Source: Rhizobium mayense (GTDB taxonomy: Bacteria; Pseudomonadota; Alphaproteobacteria; Rhizobiales; Rhizobiaceae). From it: 64,000 nt of DNA. Below the pieces are notes generated by a model. It was not told where the DNA came from. It made no database searches and saw only the letters and a list, made by a program, of their open reading frames with translations. The stretch is from NCBI RefSeq assembly GCF_030272705.1, contig NZ_JARFYM010000028.1, positions 25,457 through 89,456 of the forward strand, written 5' to 3'. Shown here piece by piece: positions 51,962 through 61,525 of the stretch. A program made the position numbers and the translations under genes. Each line of letters starts with the position of its first letter. Within the stretch, counting starts at the first letter, position 1.

Positions 51962-54157
51962 GTGGCAGACCCATCCAACCCAGAGAACGGGCCAGAGACC
52001 AAGCCCGATGCGCAGCCGGAAGGCCAAGCGGAGCAGCGGCCGCGCCGGAAGCGACATTTTTTTCTGCGCGTCGATTCCTGGATCGACTCCACTTTATGGA
52101 ACGCGGGATTTCGCCTCACCGAACTCTGGGAAGACACGACCATTTTCTTCCGCCGCTTTCGCGCCCGCGGCTGGTGGCGCATCCTCTTCGAACTGCTCGG
52201 CGAGGGACTGACGCTCGGTACCGCCGGTTCCATCGTCATGCTGATGCTCGCAATGCCGGCATTCGAAGCGACGCAAGGGGACTGGCGCAATCGCGGCAAT
52301 TTCGCTGTCACTTTCCTCGATCGCTACGGCAATGTCATCGGTCACCGGGGCATCATTCATGAGAATTCAGTGCCGGTGGACCAATTGCCGGACTATTTTA
52401 TCAAGGCGGTGCTGGCGACCGAGGACCGTCGCTTCTTCGACCATTTCGGCATCGATATCTTCGGCCTGTTTCGGGCACTGACCGTCAATGCGCAGGCTGG
52501 CGGCGTCGTCCAGGGCGGCTCGACGCTGACGCAACAGCTCGCCAAGAATATCTTCCTCAGCAACGAGCGCTCGATCGACCGCAAGATCAAGGAAGCGTTC
52601 CTCGCGATTTGGCTGGAGGCCAATCTCTCCAAGAAGGAAATCCTCAGCCTCTATCTCGACCGCACCTATATGGGCGGCGGAACCTTCGGCGCGGCGGCAG
52701 CAGCGCAGTTCTATTTCGGCAAGAGCATTACCGACGTCAATCTGGCCGAGGCCGCCATGCTGGCCGGCCTGTTCAAGGCGCCCGCGAAATATGCGCCGCA
52801 TGTCAACCTGCCGGCGGCGCGCGCCCGCGCCAACGACGTCCTGACCAACCTCGTGCAAAGCGGGTTGATGACCGAGGGACAAGTCATCGCCGCCAGGCGC
52901 AACCCCGCCTCGGTCGTCGATCGCGCCCAGATCGAGTCACCGGATTTCTTCCTCGACTGGGCGTTCGACGAAGTGCAGCGGCTTGCCACACGTTTCCCGC
53001 AGCGATCGCTGATCGTCCGCACGACCATCGACATGGGCCTGCAGAAGGCCTCTGAGGATTCGATCGAATCCAGCCTGATGGAATATGGCGAGCGCTATCA
53101 CGCCAGCCAGGGCGCGAGCGTCATGATCGAAAACGGCGGCGCGGTGCGCGCGATGGTCGGCGGCAGGGACTACGGCGAAAGCCAGTTCAACCGTGCCACC
53201 AAGGCGCTCCGCCAGCCGGGCTCGTCTTTCAAGATCTACACCTATTCGGTCGCCATGGAGAGCGGCATGACGCCGACATCGACCATCGTCGATGCGCCCA
53301 TCACCTGGGGCAACTGGAGCCCGCACAACTACGAAAACCGCTATGAGGGCAAGGTGACGCTGACGCAGGCGATCGCCCAGTCGATCAATACTGTTCCCGT
53401 GCGCCTGGCCAAGGAGAAATTCGGCATCCAGCCGATCCGTGACATGGCGAAAAACTTGGGCGTGGAGACCCCGATCCGCAACGACAAGACTATTCCGATC
53501 GGCACCTCGGAAGTAACCGTGCTCGATCAGGCAACGGCCTATTCGGTATTCCCGGCAGACGGCATGCAATCGCGCCGCCACGGCATCGCGCAGATCATGA
53601 GCTATGACGGCAAGGTGCTCTATGACTTCAGTCGCGACGAGCCGCCGGCCAAACGAGTGCTCTCCGAAAAAGCCAATTCCTACATGACCCAGATGCTGAC
53701 GCAGATTCCGATCATCGGCACCGGGCGCAAGGCAGCCCTCGATCACGGCATCGTCATGGGCGGCAAGACCGGCACGACCCAGGCCTATCGCGATGCCTGG
53801 TTCATCGGGTTCACCGGCAACTACACCTGCGCCGTCTGGTTCGGCAATGATGACTATACTTCCACCAACAACATGACCGGCGGCACGCTGCCGGCGATGA
53901 CTTTCAAGAAGATTATGGACTATGCCCACCAGGGCATCGTGCTGAAACCGATCCCCGGCATCGACAACCCCTTCCCGGTGCAAAAGCCGCAGACGGTGGC
54001 CGCCAAGAAAACTCAGACGCCCGCCGACAACCCGCTGCCTCCGCTCATCCGGCCGCGCTCGCTATCGGTGGACTCCACGAGGATCCTGCGCGATATCGGC
54101 GAGAAACTGAAGGCGGCGGCTCCGCTCGCCGCACAGAAGGTGGCGGAGGCGAAGTAA
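51962..54157 (+). CDS. Class A penicillin-binding protein (PBP1A family)
   Basis: 731 residues: cytoplasmic basic N terminus with RPRRKRH, membrane helix (about 80-100), glycosyltransferase domain (about 125-300) with ATEDRRFFDHFGID, GGSTLTQQLAKN and a YMGGG element, and transpeptidase domain (about 380-640) with SxxK in RQPGSSFKIY, SIN and KTGTTQ. A Pro/Lys-rich tail follows. It polymerises and cross-links peptidoglycan. It starts with GTG, and the binding site GGAAG is weak. Confidence 0.93.
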   Translation: MADPSNPENGPETKPDAQPEGQAEQRPRRKRHFFLRVDSWIDSTLWNAGFRLTELWEDTTIFFRRFRARGWWRILFELLGEGLTLGTAGSIVMLMLAMPAFEATQGDWRNRGNFAVTFLDRYGNVIGHRGIIHENSVPVDQLPDYFIKAVLATEDRRFFDHFGIDIFGLFRALTVNAQAGGVVQGGSTLTQQLAKNIFLSNERSIDRKIKEAFLAIWLEANLSKKEILSLYLDRTYMGGGTFGAAAAAQFYFGKSITDVNLAEAAMLAGLFKAPAKYAPHVNLPAARARANDVLTNLVQSGLMTEGQVIAARRNPASVVDRAQIESPDFFLDWAFDEVQRLATRFPQRSLIVRTTIDMGLQKASEDSIESSLMEYGERYHASQGASVMIENGGAVRAMVGGRDYGESQFNRATKALRQPGSSFKIYTYSVAMESGMTPTSTIVDAPITWGNWSPHNYENRYEGKVTLTQAIAQSINTVPVRLAKEKFGIQPIRDMAKNLGVETPIRNDKTIPIGTSEVTVLDQATAYSVFPADGMQSRRHGIAQIMSYDGKVLYDFSRDEPPAKRVLSEKANSYMTQMLTQIPIIGTGRKAALDHGIVMGGKTGTTQAYRDAWFIGFTGNYTCAVWFGNDDYTSTNNMTGGTLPAMTFKKIMDYAHQGIVLKPIPGIDNPFPVQKPQTVAAKKTQTPADNPLPPLIRPRSLSVDSTRILRDIGEKLKAAAPLAAQKVAEAK

Positions 54158-54313
54158 ATTGCGCTGTGTGCGGCTTCATGCTCGCCAGTTCCGAACCAAC
54201 CTGTTGCCGCTTCTTTTGGTGTGGCAGGGTCCGCAATCAACCGCCCGCACTTCCCCCATCCGTCAGAATCAGGGATAAATCGCCCTCTGATTGGTCATGA
54301 GGACGATCTCAAA

Positions 54314-54901
54314 GTGTTCCGGGTACCCCTTCTTGTCGCGCTGTCGCTTTTGATCGCCTTCGGCGGGGGGATCCTGTTCACGCTTTTTGCGCTGGATGCG
54401 ACCTCCGGTTTCGGTGCGATCAAGCTCGGTGTGTGGCAGGCATTTCCGGAAATGCACACAGTCGACGCCGATCCCTATGCGAAGTCGCATCGCGCCCGCG
54501 CCGGGCGATTGCTCTATGGCAGCGCGGAGGGGCTGGTGTTCACCGCCTCCGATGACGATTCCGGCGCCCCGTTGACCGCGGGCTGTAGCTATCGCATCAG
54601 CGGCCAGACACCCCCGGCGCGGCTATGGACCCTGTTCATAGCGGGCAGTGACGGCGAGCCGCTCGATGCATCTCCCGGCCGGCCGGCCGCGCTCAATTCT
54701 TGGGTTGTGCTGCGCAATCCGGATTCGAGCTTCAGCATTACAGCTTCGCCCGACGCGCAGGCAGGCAATTGGCTGGCGCTGCCGGCCTCAGGCAGCTTCC
54801 GTCTGGTGTGGACGCTGCTGGATTCGCCTGCAGCCGGCAATTCCGGCCTCATCGATCTGTCCATGCCGAAGCTCGTCAAAATCGGATGCGACCATGTTTA
54901 G
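54314..54901 (+). CDS. DUF1214 domain-containing membrane-anchored protein
   Basis: About 195 residues from GTG 54314 (FRVPLLVALSLLIAFGGG, a membrane anchor). The DUF1214 fold has AWQAFPE-like and YRISGQTPPARLWTL elements. The open frame extends to 54221, without family similarity. It overlaps the DUF1254 gene by eight bases. The two domains usually occur together in one or two proteins in Rhizobiales; function unknown. Confidence 0.8.
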   Translation: MFRVPLLVALSLLIAFGGGILFTLFALDATSGFGAIKLGVWQAFPEMHTVDADPYAKSHRARAGRLLYGSAEGLVFTASDDDSGAPLTAGCSYRISGQTPPARLWTLFIAGSDGEPLDASPGRPAALNSWVVLRNPDSSFSITASPDAQAGNWLALPASGSFRLVWTLLDSPAAGNSGLIDLSMPKLVKIGCDHV

Positions 54902-55442
54902 GATCGTCTTCACCATCCTGACCGGCGTACTTGGCGCGGCGCTGCTGCATGTCATCATCATCCTCTCGCTGCCGCATTTTTCCGACCGCGATGCCTATAC
55001 CCGCGTCGAGGACGAAGGCGACGAAAACCATTTTTACACGCTAGATGACAAGGATGACGATGCGGGGCTTTCCAACAGCGATCCCTATATCCGCACCGCC
55101 GTCTGCGCCTTCGACATCGGAAGCCAGCCGATCCGTCTGACAGCCAAGGGAAAGGTACCGTTCTGGTCTCTCTCGGTCTATGACGCGGCGTCGAACGAGG
55201 TCTTCAGCATGAGCGACCGAACCTCGGTCGGCGGCGTGCTGGATTTACTGATCGCCTCGCCGATCCAGCTCACGGGGATCCGCAAGGCCTTGCCGCCGTC
55301 ACTTGCACAATCGATCCTGGTAGAGGCCCCGCGCGCGGAGGGTTACGTCGTGCTGCGTACGATGGCACCCCAGGCAAGTTTTGATGATGCTGCCCGGGAT
55401 TTCTTGTCGGGAGCCGGATGCGATGAGTTTAGCGGACAGTGA
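54894..55442 (+). CDS. DUF1254 domain-containing membrane protein
   Basis: 182 residues with an N-terminal membrane helix (FRIVFTILTGVLGAALLHVI) and the DUF1254-type periplasmic domain (DPYIRTAVCAFDIG, PFWSLSVYDAASNEVFS). Start ATG 54894 overlaps the DUF1214 gene, implying co-translation. Probably an envelope protein acting with its partner; role unknown. Confidence 0.8.
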   Translation: MFRIVFTILTGVLGAALLHVIIILSLPHFSDRDAYTRVEDEGDENHFYTLDDKDDDAGLSNSDPYIRTAVCAFDIGSQPIRLTAKGKVPFWSLSVYDAASNEVFSMSDRTSVGGVLDLLIASPIQLTGIRKALPPSLAQSILVEAPRAEGYVVLRTMAPQASFDDAARDFLSGAGCDEFSGQ

Positions 55443-55577
55443 GATTTAGCTGAAAAGCTGGAGGCCAGACCCGGTACGAACAGGCGGGCCGACCTCAGGA
55501 GTATCGCGGCGCATGCCACGATACTGAAAACACGTGAACGACATAGCGCCGGCGCATCTCGCCAGCGTCGTGCCGGA

Positions 55578-55745
55578 CTATTTACGCTTCACCCGCTTCG
55601 GTCCCGTTCCCGGGCGATGGGAGGTGACGTCAAGGCGCTCGTAGCGCACGCCGGTGAACAGAAGAATCTTCGCCTCGACCGGCTCCTTTTGGGCCCGCGG
55701 CGGTAACTGCGACCTTCGGTCCAACAGGGATATGATCTCTGCCAT
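55578..55745 (-). CDS. Small Rhizobiales hypothetical protein (55 aa)
   Basis: The start MAEIISLLDRR (ATG 55745, GGAG six bases upstream) and the block KILLFTGVRYERLD, with a basic tail, are shared by small proteins in many Rhizobiales as far as I recall. There is no membrane segment or known fold. A longer in-frame start at 55757 is possible. Confidence 0.65.
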   Translation of the reverse strand: MAEIISLLDRRSQLPPRAQKEPVEAKILLFTGVRYERLDVTSHRPGTGPKRVKRK

Positions 55746-56280
55746 TCTCGTCTCCATTTGCGGCCCGAGACGGATGAACTTGCGACTAATTTCACCCTGC
55801 CCGCGATCCAGGCGGGCTGGCGCTCCCTTCAATCTTCACCGCCTCCTGCGGTTCCGACAAAAGGGCATTCACGCCATTCTCACGGCATTCCTCAAACACC
55901 GTGACATGGACGCCCAACTGTGGCGACCATGCGAACAATCATGCGACTAAGCTCTGCAAATCGCTGTTTTCACCCGAATTGAGACATACTGTAGTTAACA
56001 GAATGTTATTCATTGCCGCACCCGGCTTGAGCTCCCCTCAAGCTTTCGCGGCACCGTGATCATCTAACGCTGAGAGGGCCGATTTGGTTTCATATGCGAT
56101 GTAAAAATCTTAAGAATCATTTTGGCCATAAAACATCACAAAATCATATTGTTAAGCACAAAAAAGCCACTATCTGCGAATCGTCACTCAAGTCCGCGCG
56201 TTGCAGAAAAGTGTCACGCAAATATTATTTGCGACAACGAAAATTTAACGTATTGTATCGGGCGCAACAGAGGGCGGGCA
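55746..56280. other. 535-base AT-rich intergenic region
   Basis: No further gene is supported. It includes TTAA-N7-TTAT near 55996 (partial CtrA-like) and the palindrome at 56217-56233 next to the small gene at 56281. Base composition falls well below the neighbouring genes from about 56090 to 56270. Confidence 0.5.
56217..56233. promoter_or_regulatory. Palindrome upstream of small protein gene
   Basis: CGCAAAT-ATT-ATTTGCG, a perfect 7-bp dyad 47 bases before the ATG at 56281, in the position of a promoter operator. Confidence 0.5.
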
Positions 56281-56487
56281 ATGTCTGCGACGGCCAACTC
56301 CTTCTTCTCCCCGGAGGACATTACTGTCCTGCGCGGTGCGCTGGACAAATGGTGCCTGGAGAAGCGGATAGATATTAAAAGCACCGAGGCCCAGTTTGCG
56401 GCAACGGCGGCGATCGGCCTATTTCAATCCGGATACAACACCTCCGACAAGCTGCTGGCGGCCTTGCGCGAGCATAAAGGGCTCTGA
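56281..56487 (+). CDS. Small conserved hypothetical protein (68 aa)
   Basis: MSATANSFFSPEDITVLRGA continues through a helical, slightly acidic sequence (LDKWCLEKRIDI, ATAAIGLFQSGY). It resembles short Rhizobiales proteins of unknown role. The AT-rich upstream region and a perfect palindrome suggest regulated expression. Confidence 0.65.
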   Translation: MSATANSFFSPEDITVLRGALDKWCLEKRIDIKSTEAQFAATAAIGLFQSGYNTSDKLLAALREHKGL

Positions 56488-56870
56488 GTTCCTGCCCTCG
56501 CCCGGAGAATAAACCCTCGAAGCTCCTATAAGTTGAACGTGATCGTTGGCTCGTCGCTGTGAAACAGGTTCGACGGCGGCCGAGTGCCCGTGGACGCAAT
56601 CAGTCCGACGAAAATTCTCCCGCCCTTCCGACGCAAGCTTAACGCGCAATTTTTATTTGGATTTTAATAAAGTTTTCACGAACCGTTAACCCTGCGCCCC
56701 TTACTCTCCCGAAAAAGCCAGATCAGGACGACCGTGTCCACGCCCGTTTCGATAGCCACCGCCGCTTGCGCCCGCATGAACCAGAGCGCGATCCGGCTCG
56801 GCCAAAGAAAGACGCAGGGCCGCATGGATTTGCCGATCAGGCTCCCGTCTTTTTTGTTTCGCGTATCAGT
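56488..56870. other. 383-base intergenic region before DUF2336 gene
   Basis: No gene is recognised. It has an AT-rich centre (about 56640-56690) containing GTTAACC, probably part of the DUF2336 gene promoter. Confidence 0.45.
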
Positions 56871-57914
56871 ATGGGTGTTGGCGTGCGTGACCGGTTTCGA
56901 GACCTTGAAGAGCCTGCGACTGTCCGCAAGAAAGATGTGGTTCTGATGGCGACGGTCACCAGCTTCGAGGGCGTGACACATCCGTCGAGATCGGAGCTTC
57001 GCCAGTTTGCCGAGCTCTTTACCCCCCTCTTCCAGGCCTCGTCCGACGAGGCGAAACGCCAGGCAGTCGCCGCACTCTCGCAATGCCCGACGGTGCCGCC
57101 GGCGGTCTCGCTCTTCATCGGCTGCCAGCCGATTGCCATTGCCGCTCCGTTTCTGGCGACTTCGCAAGCGATCGACGACGACACGCTGATCACCATCGCC
57201 CGCACCCAGGGCGCCGCGCATGCGAAAGCGATCGTCCGCCGTCCGTCGCTGTCTCCCAAAGTCATTGACGCCCTTGTCAGCTTGCACCAGGCCGAGCCGG
57301 AACGCGGTATGACCCTATCGGAGACCTCAATGGGCGTCTCCGCTCCGACACCAAAACCCGAACCGAGCACAGCGGATGCCGATGCCGAGCGCCTCGCCCG
57401 CGAGGAAGCCCTTCGGCAAAAGATCAAACAGATCGCCCGCCATCTCGGCCGCAACGATAGTGACCGTTTGGGTCTGCGCAGCCTTTCGGACGTGCAGGAA
57501 GCATTGCTGGTGCGTTTTGCCCGTGAGCGCGAGGCGCAGCAATTTGCCACCACGCTCGCCGACGCCCTCTCCTCCAGCCGCTGGCTTGCCGAGCGCATCA
57601 TGATCGACACGTCCGGCCAGCAACTCGCGGTAACGCTGGTCAGCCTCGGAATGGGCTTCGCCGACGCCGTCTATGCGTTGGAGCGCTTCTATCCGCACTT
57701 GGCCGAACAGCATGGCAGCGTCAGCCGTGCGTGGCTGGTGCTGGACAGCATCGATGCCGAGGAAAGTCAGGCCCGTGTCGAGGCCTGGCGCCGCGCCGAC
57801 AGCTACACCTATCTGCCGCCTGAACAGAAGCCCGCACCGCGCTCCGGCGCACCGCTTTTCGGCAACAAGGCGAGTCCGATCGGCGAATTGCGTGTCGTCA
57901 GCCGGTCACGTTGA
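56871..57914 (+). CDS. DUF2336 domain-containing protein
   Basis: 347 residues of mostly helical repeats (SRSELRQFAELFTPLFQASS, AVAALSQCPTVPPAVS, IVRRPSLSPKVIDALV), the HEAT-like DUF2336 fold found mainly in alphaproteobacteria. There is no signal or membrane segment. The start is uncertain: ATG 56871, or ATG 56946 (MATVTS), where strong similarity begins. Function unknown. Confidence 0.8.
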   Translation: MGVGVRDRFRDLEEPATVRKKDVVLMATVTSFEGVTHPSRSELRQFAELFTPLFQASSDEAKRQAVAALSQCPTVPPAVSLFIGCQPIAIAAPFLATSQAIDDDTLITIARTQGAAHAKAIVRRPSLSPKVIDALVSLHQAEPERGMTLSETSMGVSAPTPKPEPSTADADAERLAREEALRQKIKQIARHLGRNDSDRLGLRSLSDVQEALLVRFAREREAQQFATTLADALSSSRWLAERIMIDTSGQQLAVTLVSLGMGFADAVYALERFYPHLAEQHGSVSRAWLVLDSIDAEESQARVEAWRRADSYTYLPPEQKPAPRSGAPLFGNKASPIGELRVVSRSR

Positions 57915-57999
57915 CTTAGTCCACACGTTCTTGACGTGTCGGCTCATGCCGTTACGTGTTAGGATGGCAGCCTGCCGATTCATGCACGCGGACAAAGAC

Positions 58000-58521
58000 A
58001 TGAACGATGATGCGACTGCCCATTCGTTGACCGGCGGCTGCCAATGCGGCGCCATTCGCTTTGCCTGCGACCTTCCACCTCAAAATGTGCATGTGTGCCA
58101 CTGCCGAATGTGCCAGAAAGCGGTCGGCGGGCCGTTTGCCGTGATCTGCCCTGTCATGAAGACCGCGTTTCGGGTGACGCGCGGCGCGTTTTCCTGGTTT
58201 CAGAGTTCTGCCCTGGCGCGGCGCGGGTTTTGCAGGGATTGCGGCACGCCCATGATTTTCGAATATCCGGAATTCGAGGACATAGGCATTCTCGTGGGAA
58301 CCTTCGACCAGCCCGATCGGGCGCCGCCGGTGGCTCAATATGGCAACGAGAGCAGGGTCTCGTGGTATTCCCGCTTGCATGAACTCCCGGGAGATCATCC
58401 GACCTACGCGGTTGATCCGAATGGGTACCTGCCCCGCATCATCGCGTCGAACCGGCAGCATCCCGACCATGACACCAGCGCGTGGCCGCCAGGAACAGGC
58501 TCAATGGATCGTCTGCCCTGA
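58000..58521 (+). CDS. GFA-family (glutathione-dependent formaldehyde-activating-like) protein
   Basis: 173 residues. Zinc ligands are visible as GGCQCGAIRF, CHCRMCQKAVGG and GFCRDCGTPM. The family binds zinc and includes Gfa and CENP-V-like proteins; many do not act on formaldehyde. Start ATG 58000 is chosen; ATGs at 57964 and 57982 are alternatives. Confidence 0.87.
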   Translation: MNDDATAHSLTGGCQCGAIRFACDLPPQNVHVCHCRMCQKAVGGPFAVICPVMKTAFRVTRGAFSWFQSSALARRGFCRDCGTPMIFEYPEFEDIGILVGTFDQPDRAPPVAQYGNESRVSWYSRLHELPGDHPTYAVDPNGYLPRIIASNRQHPDHDTSAWPPGTGSMDRLP

Positions 58522-58544
58522 TTGCCGGCGGGGCTATCTCTTCG

Positions 58545-58901
58545 TCACAGAGGATTGCTGCGCTGTTCGGCCACAGGCACGATATCGCCTATATCGTCTG
58601 TCTCCAGCTCGATGATCCAGAGATCGGGATCGAATTTCAGCTCACGGTCGAGCATCTGCCTGACATCTTCAGATTTCCTGCGATCCATGCGGACTTCGAA
58701 CAGACGCGTCCCGCTTTCCTCTTCGTCGAAGAAGCTTTGCGGAGCGGGGGCATAGAGCGTTTCCAGCCCGTCACGAAAACGCTGGCGGATGAAGATCGCT
58801 CCTGCCTCCTCCGCGCCCTTGTGTTCGACGGCAGCGAAATCGCCGCGGGCAAAAAGACGGCGGGTCAAGGCGGAAACGAAGATGTCGCTGCGCAATCTCA
58901 T
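58545..58901 (-). CDS. DUF1491 family protein
   Basis: 118 residues starting MRLRSDIFVSALTRRLFARG, with GAIFIRQRFRDGLETLYAPA and LWIIELE, the DUF1491 signature of Rhizobiales. Soluble, role unknown. It lies 49 bases downstream of the peptidoglycan-binding gene and may share its transcript. Confidence 0.85.
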   Translation of the reverse strand: MRLRSDIFVSALTRRLFARGDFAAVEHKGAEEAGAIFIRQRFRDGLETLYAPAPQSFFDEEESGTRLFEVRMDRRKSEDVRQMLDRELKFDPDLWIIELETDDIGDIVPVAEQRSNPL

Positions 58902-58950
58902 GGCAGAGCTATAGCGGCCGGCCGAGGACGAGGCAACCAAGGGGAGAAGG

Positions 58951-60018
58951 TCAAAGCGCGCCGATGTCCTGCAGTTTCTTCAGGACGGCCATGTCAGGCT
59001 CGCCGGTTTCCGGCAGCCGGTAGTGCTTCTGGAACCGGCGGATGGCGGCCTTGGTCTGTTCGCCGGCGACGCCGTCGACGCTGACATTGCTGTAGGCAAT
59101 ATTGCTCAAACCCTTCTGGATCTGCATCACCATGTTGACAGTGTTGACCGCATCGCTTGGCGCGCTCTTGGGCGCAGCGCTCGTCTTGAAATCTTTCTCG
59201 GCGCTTCGAATGGCGGCGGCGACGGGGTCAATGGCGGACGCGTTGGCCGAGACATTGACGGGCCGGTCCGCGGGAACCGCCGCGGCGGTTGTTTTATTCG
59301 TCGCGTGGGCGCCGGTGCCGGCATCGCTGGCCTTCAGCGCCGCCAGCAGCTCCGGGCTTGCCACGCCGGTCTCTGCCAATCCAGACGCTTCCTGGAAGAA
59401 CAGGATGGCGGCTGTCGTGCGCGATCCGATGACACCGTCCGCAGTGCCGTCGTAAAGGCCATGGCGGATCAGTTCGGCCTGCACGTCGGCCACCTGCTTC
59501 GATGGAGCTGCGGTGGACGCGGCCGGCGCTTGTGTTGCCGGCAGGCTGGCGGTTCGAACCGTTTCGGCGGGGGCGGGCGCCTGCTGGTTGGATGCGGCGG
59601 CATTCGCCGCTGCCGAGTCCTGCCGCTCTATGCGGAAGGTGGTGACATTGCCGGCATCGGCTTGCTGCGTATGCAGGAAGGGCTTGCGGCCGGGGATCTG
59701 ATAGGGAGACTTGGGATCGCGCGTGCGCAGCAGCGGCGACGGGTGCGTGCCCGTCTGATACCAGAGCGCATTGGTCGTAACGAAACCAAAAACCGCGAAA
59801 AAGATTGCGACACCGCCGGCAATCGCCGGATGCCGGCCGACAGCGTCGCCGAACACGCCGGCCAGAGCACCCACGCCGCGTACGCCAAGGCCGCCCAGCG
59901 CGCCAGCACCGCGCAGACCGAGGCTGCCGATGGCAACCGCCCCTCGGGAAGCAAGGCCGGGCTGCTTGCGCCTGCCCCTACCCTTTCCCTTAGGCGATTT
60001 TCGCTTTTGCGGGGCCAT
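58951..60018 (-). CDS. Membrane-anchored protein with two peptidoglycan-binding domains
   Basis: 355 residues. The N terminus is very basic (KRKSPKGKGRGRRK), then Gly/Ala-rich, then a membrane helix (about 68-90). A Ala/Pro-rich stretch leads to PG_binding_1 domains near 180-225 (AELIRHGLYDGTADGVIGSR) and 305-350 (VDGVAGEQTKAAIRRFQKHY). It probably sits in the inner membrane with binding domains in the periplasm. It overlaps the upstream kinase gene by 29 bases, so the two are translationally linked. Confidence 0.85.
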   Translation of the reverse strand: MAPQKRKSPKGKGRGRRKQPGLASRGAVAIGSLGLRGAGALGGLGVRGVGALAGVFGDAVGRHPAIAGGVAIFFAVFGFVTTNALWYQTGTHPSPLLRTRDPKSPYQIPGRKPFLHTQQADAGNVTTFRIERQDSAAANAAASNQQAPAPAETVRTASLPATQAPAASTAAPSKQVADVQAELIRHGLYDGTADGVIGSRTTAAILFFQEASGLAETGVASPELLAALKASDAGTGAHATNKTTAAAVPADRPVNVSANASAIDPVAAAIRSAEKDFKTSAAPKSAPSDAVNTVNMVMQIQKGLSNIAYSNVSVDGVAGEQTKAAIRRFQKHYRLPETGEPDMAVLKKLQDIGAL

Positions 60019-61525
60019 TCACCTCTTCCTCTTTTCGCCTCTCGTTCATCTCCAAATTATGTTTCAGACGCGGCGGAAAATCGACCGTGCGGCTGACATC
60101 CACAGGCGGCTGGATCGCCACAGCGCCGGAACCGTCGAAGGGGATAAGGATCGTTATGGCCGTGCCCTCGCCCGGCGCGCTGGCGATGGCAAAGCTGCCG
60201 CCATGCAGCGCCACCAGCCCCTTGACCAGCGACAGGCCAAGCCCGGTGCCGGCATAGCGGCGGGTGTAATCGTTCTGGATCTGCACGAAAGGCTGACCGA
60301 GCGAAGCGAGCCGCTCACTGGCGATGCCGATGCCGGTATCGCTGACCGACAGCTTCAGCATTCCGTCGGTCATTGCGGCATCGATGGTGACGGCGCCGCC
60401 GGCATCGGTGAACTTGATGGCATTGCCGACGAGGTTGATCAGAATTTGTTGGATCGCGCGCTGGTCGGCAACGATATCGCCGAGCCCGCGCTGCACGCGG
60501 CTCGTCAACGTCAGCCCCTTTTCCTTTGCCTGCAGGGCCAGCATGGCTTCGCAAGCACCGATGGAGGCTTCAATCGGGAAAGGCTCGAGCAGAAGTTCGT
60601 AGCGGCCAGCTTCGATCTTGCTCATATCGAGCATCGTGTTGACCACGGAGAGCAGGTGCGCGCCGGACTGGCGGATGAGGCCGACATATTCGCGCTGACG
60701 ATTGTTCTCCAGCTTGCCGAAATATTCCCCGCTGAGGATATCGGAAAAGCCGAGAATAGCGTTGAGCGGCGTGCGCAGCTCATGGCTGACCGCGGCCAGG
60801 AAACGCGACTTGGCGTCATTGGCCGATTCCGCCTCCGCCGCCTTACGGGCAGCTTCCTCGCGAAGCTGCTGATCGTAGGAAATATCGCGCGACTGGCTGA
60901 CAATCCCCGTCAGGCAACCTTCGCTGTCACGCCGCGCACTCATTTCCATGCGGATATGGACGAACTGGTCGTTGCCCTCCACAACGGCCGACCGCTCCAA
61001 ACGCAGGTTGACGTCAAGGGCATCGCGGCCCTGGCGAAGCGTATCGACGGCCTGCAGGAAGAGGATGCGGTCGGAGACATGCACCTGCTCGACAAAGCCG
61101 CGGCCGGATGGGTCGCGCATCCAGCTCAGGAAGTCGGCGCGGTCGCGGCCACCGGCGGCGGTGACATTACCCTGCGGATCGAACAGGAGCACGAGACCGC
61201 AAGCTGCCTCCAGCATCAGATCACGATGTTCGACGACGACAGCCTCGACCGGCCCCGAGGCCGGGCGCTGGCGCGACAGCGCGATGCTGCCTACGGCGGA
61301 AAACAGGAAGCCTGCGCAGACAGTGGCAACGCCAACCGGCAGCGCCACGGCGGGACTGGTGATGAAGGAGAGCCCCGTCGGAACGACGACAAGAGCTGCG
61401 GACGAGGCGAGCGCGAGCCGGCGAAGGATCGCCAATTCCTGTCCACGGACCTCGCCGTTCCCGCTTGTCCGGGAAAGCCAGCTTCCGCCTGCCCGGTCCA
61501 CGAAGGCTCCAGCCTTGCCAGCCAT
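59990..61525 (-). CDS. divJ: DivJ-like sensor histidine kinase
   Basis: 511 residues from ATG 61525 (an upstream GTG 61567 is possible). Two membrane helices lie about 35-55 and 60-80; a PAS-like region about 105-235; HisKA with H248 in AAVSHELRTPLNAILGFSDI; HATPase with NLVGNAIKFT, DTGIGIA and GTGLGLSLVKG. FGKLENNRQREYVGLIRQSG and MLDMSKIEAG place it in the DivJ/PleC/CbrA group. Its position some 12 genes from feuPQ matches the DivJ locus of Sinorhizobium as I recall. DivJ phosphorylates DivK at the old pole. Confidence 0.72.
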   Translation of the reverse strand: MAGKAGAFVDRAGGSWLSRTSGNGEVRGQELAILRRLALASSAALVVVPTGLSFITSPAVALPVGVATVCAGFLFSAVGSIALSRQRPASGPVEAVVVEHRDLMLEAACGLVLLFDPQGNVTAAGGRDRADFLSWMRDPSGRGFVEQVHVSDRILFLQAVDTLRQGRDALDVNLRLERSAVVEGNDQFVHIRMEMSARRDSEGCLTGIVSQSRDISYDQQLREEAARKAAEAESANDAKSRFLAAVSHELRTPLNAILGFSDILSGEYFGKLENNRQREYVGLIRQSGAHLLSVVNTMLDMSKIEAGRYELLLEPFPIEASIGACEAMLALQAKEKGLTLTSRVQRGLGDIVADQRAIQQILINLVGNAIKFTDAGGAVTIDAAMTDGMLKLSVSDTGIGIASERLASLGQPFVQIQNDYTRRYAGTGLGLSLVKGLVALHGGSFAIASAPGEGTAITILIPFDGSGAVAIQPPVDVSRTVDFPPRLKHNLEMNERRKEEEVNGPAKAKIA

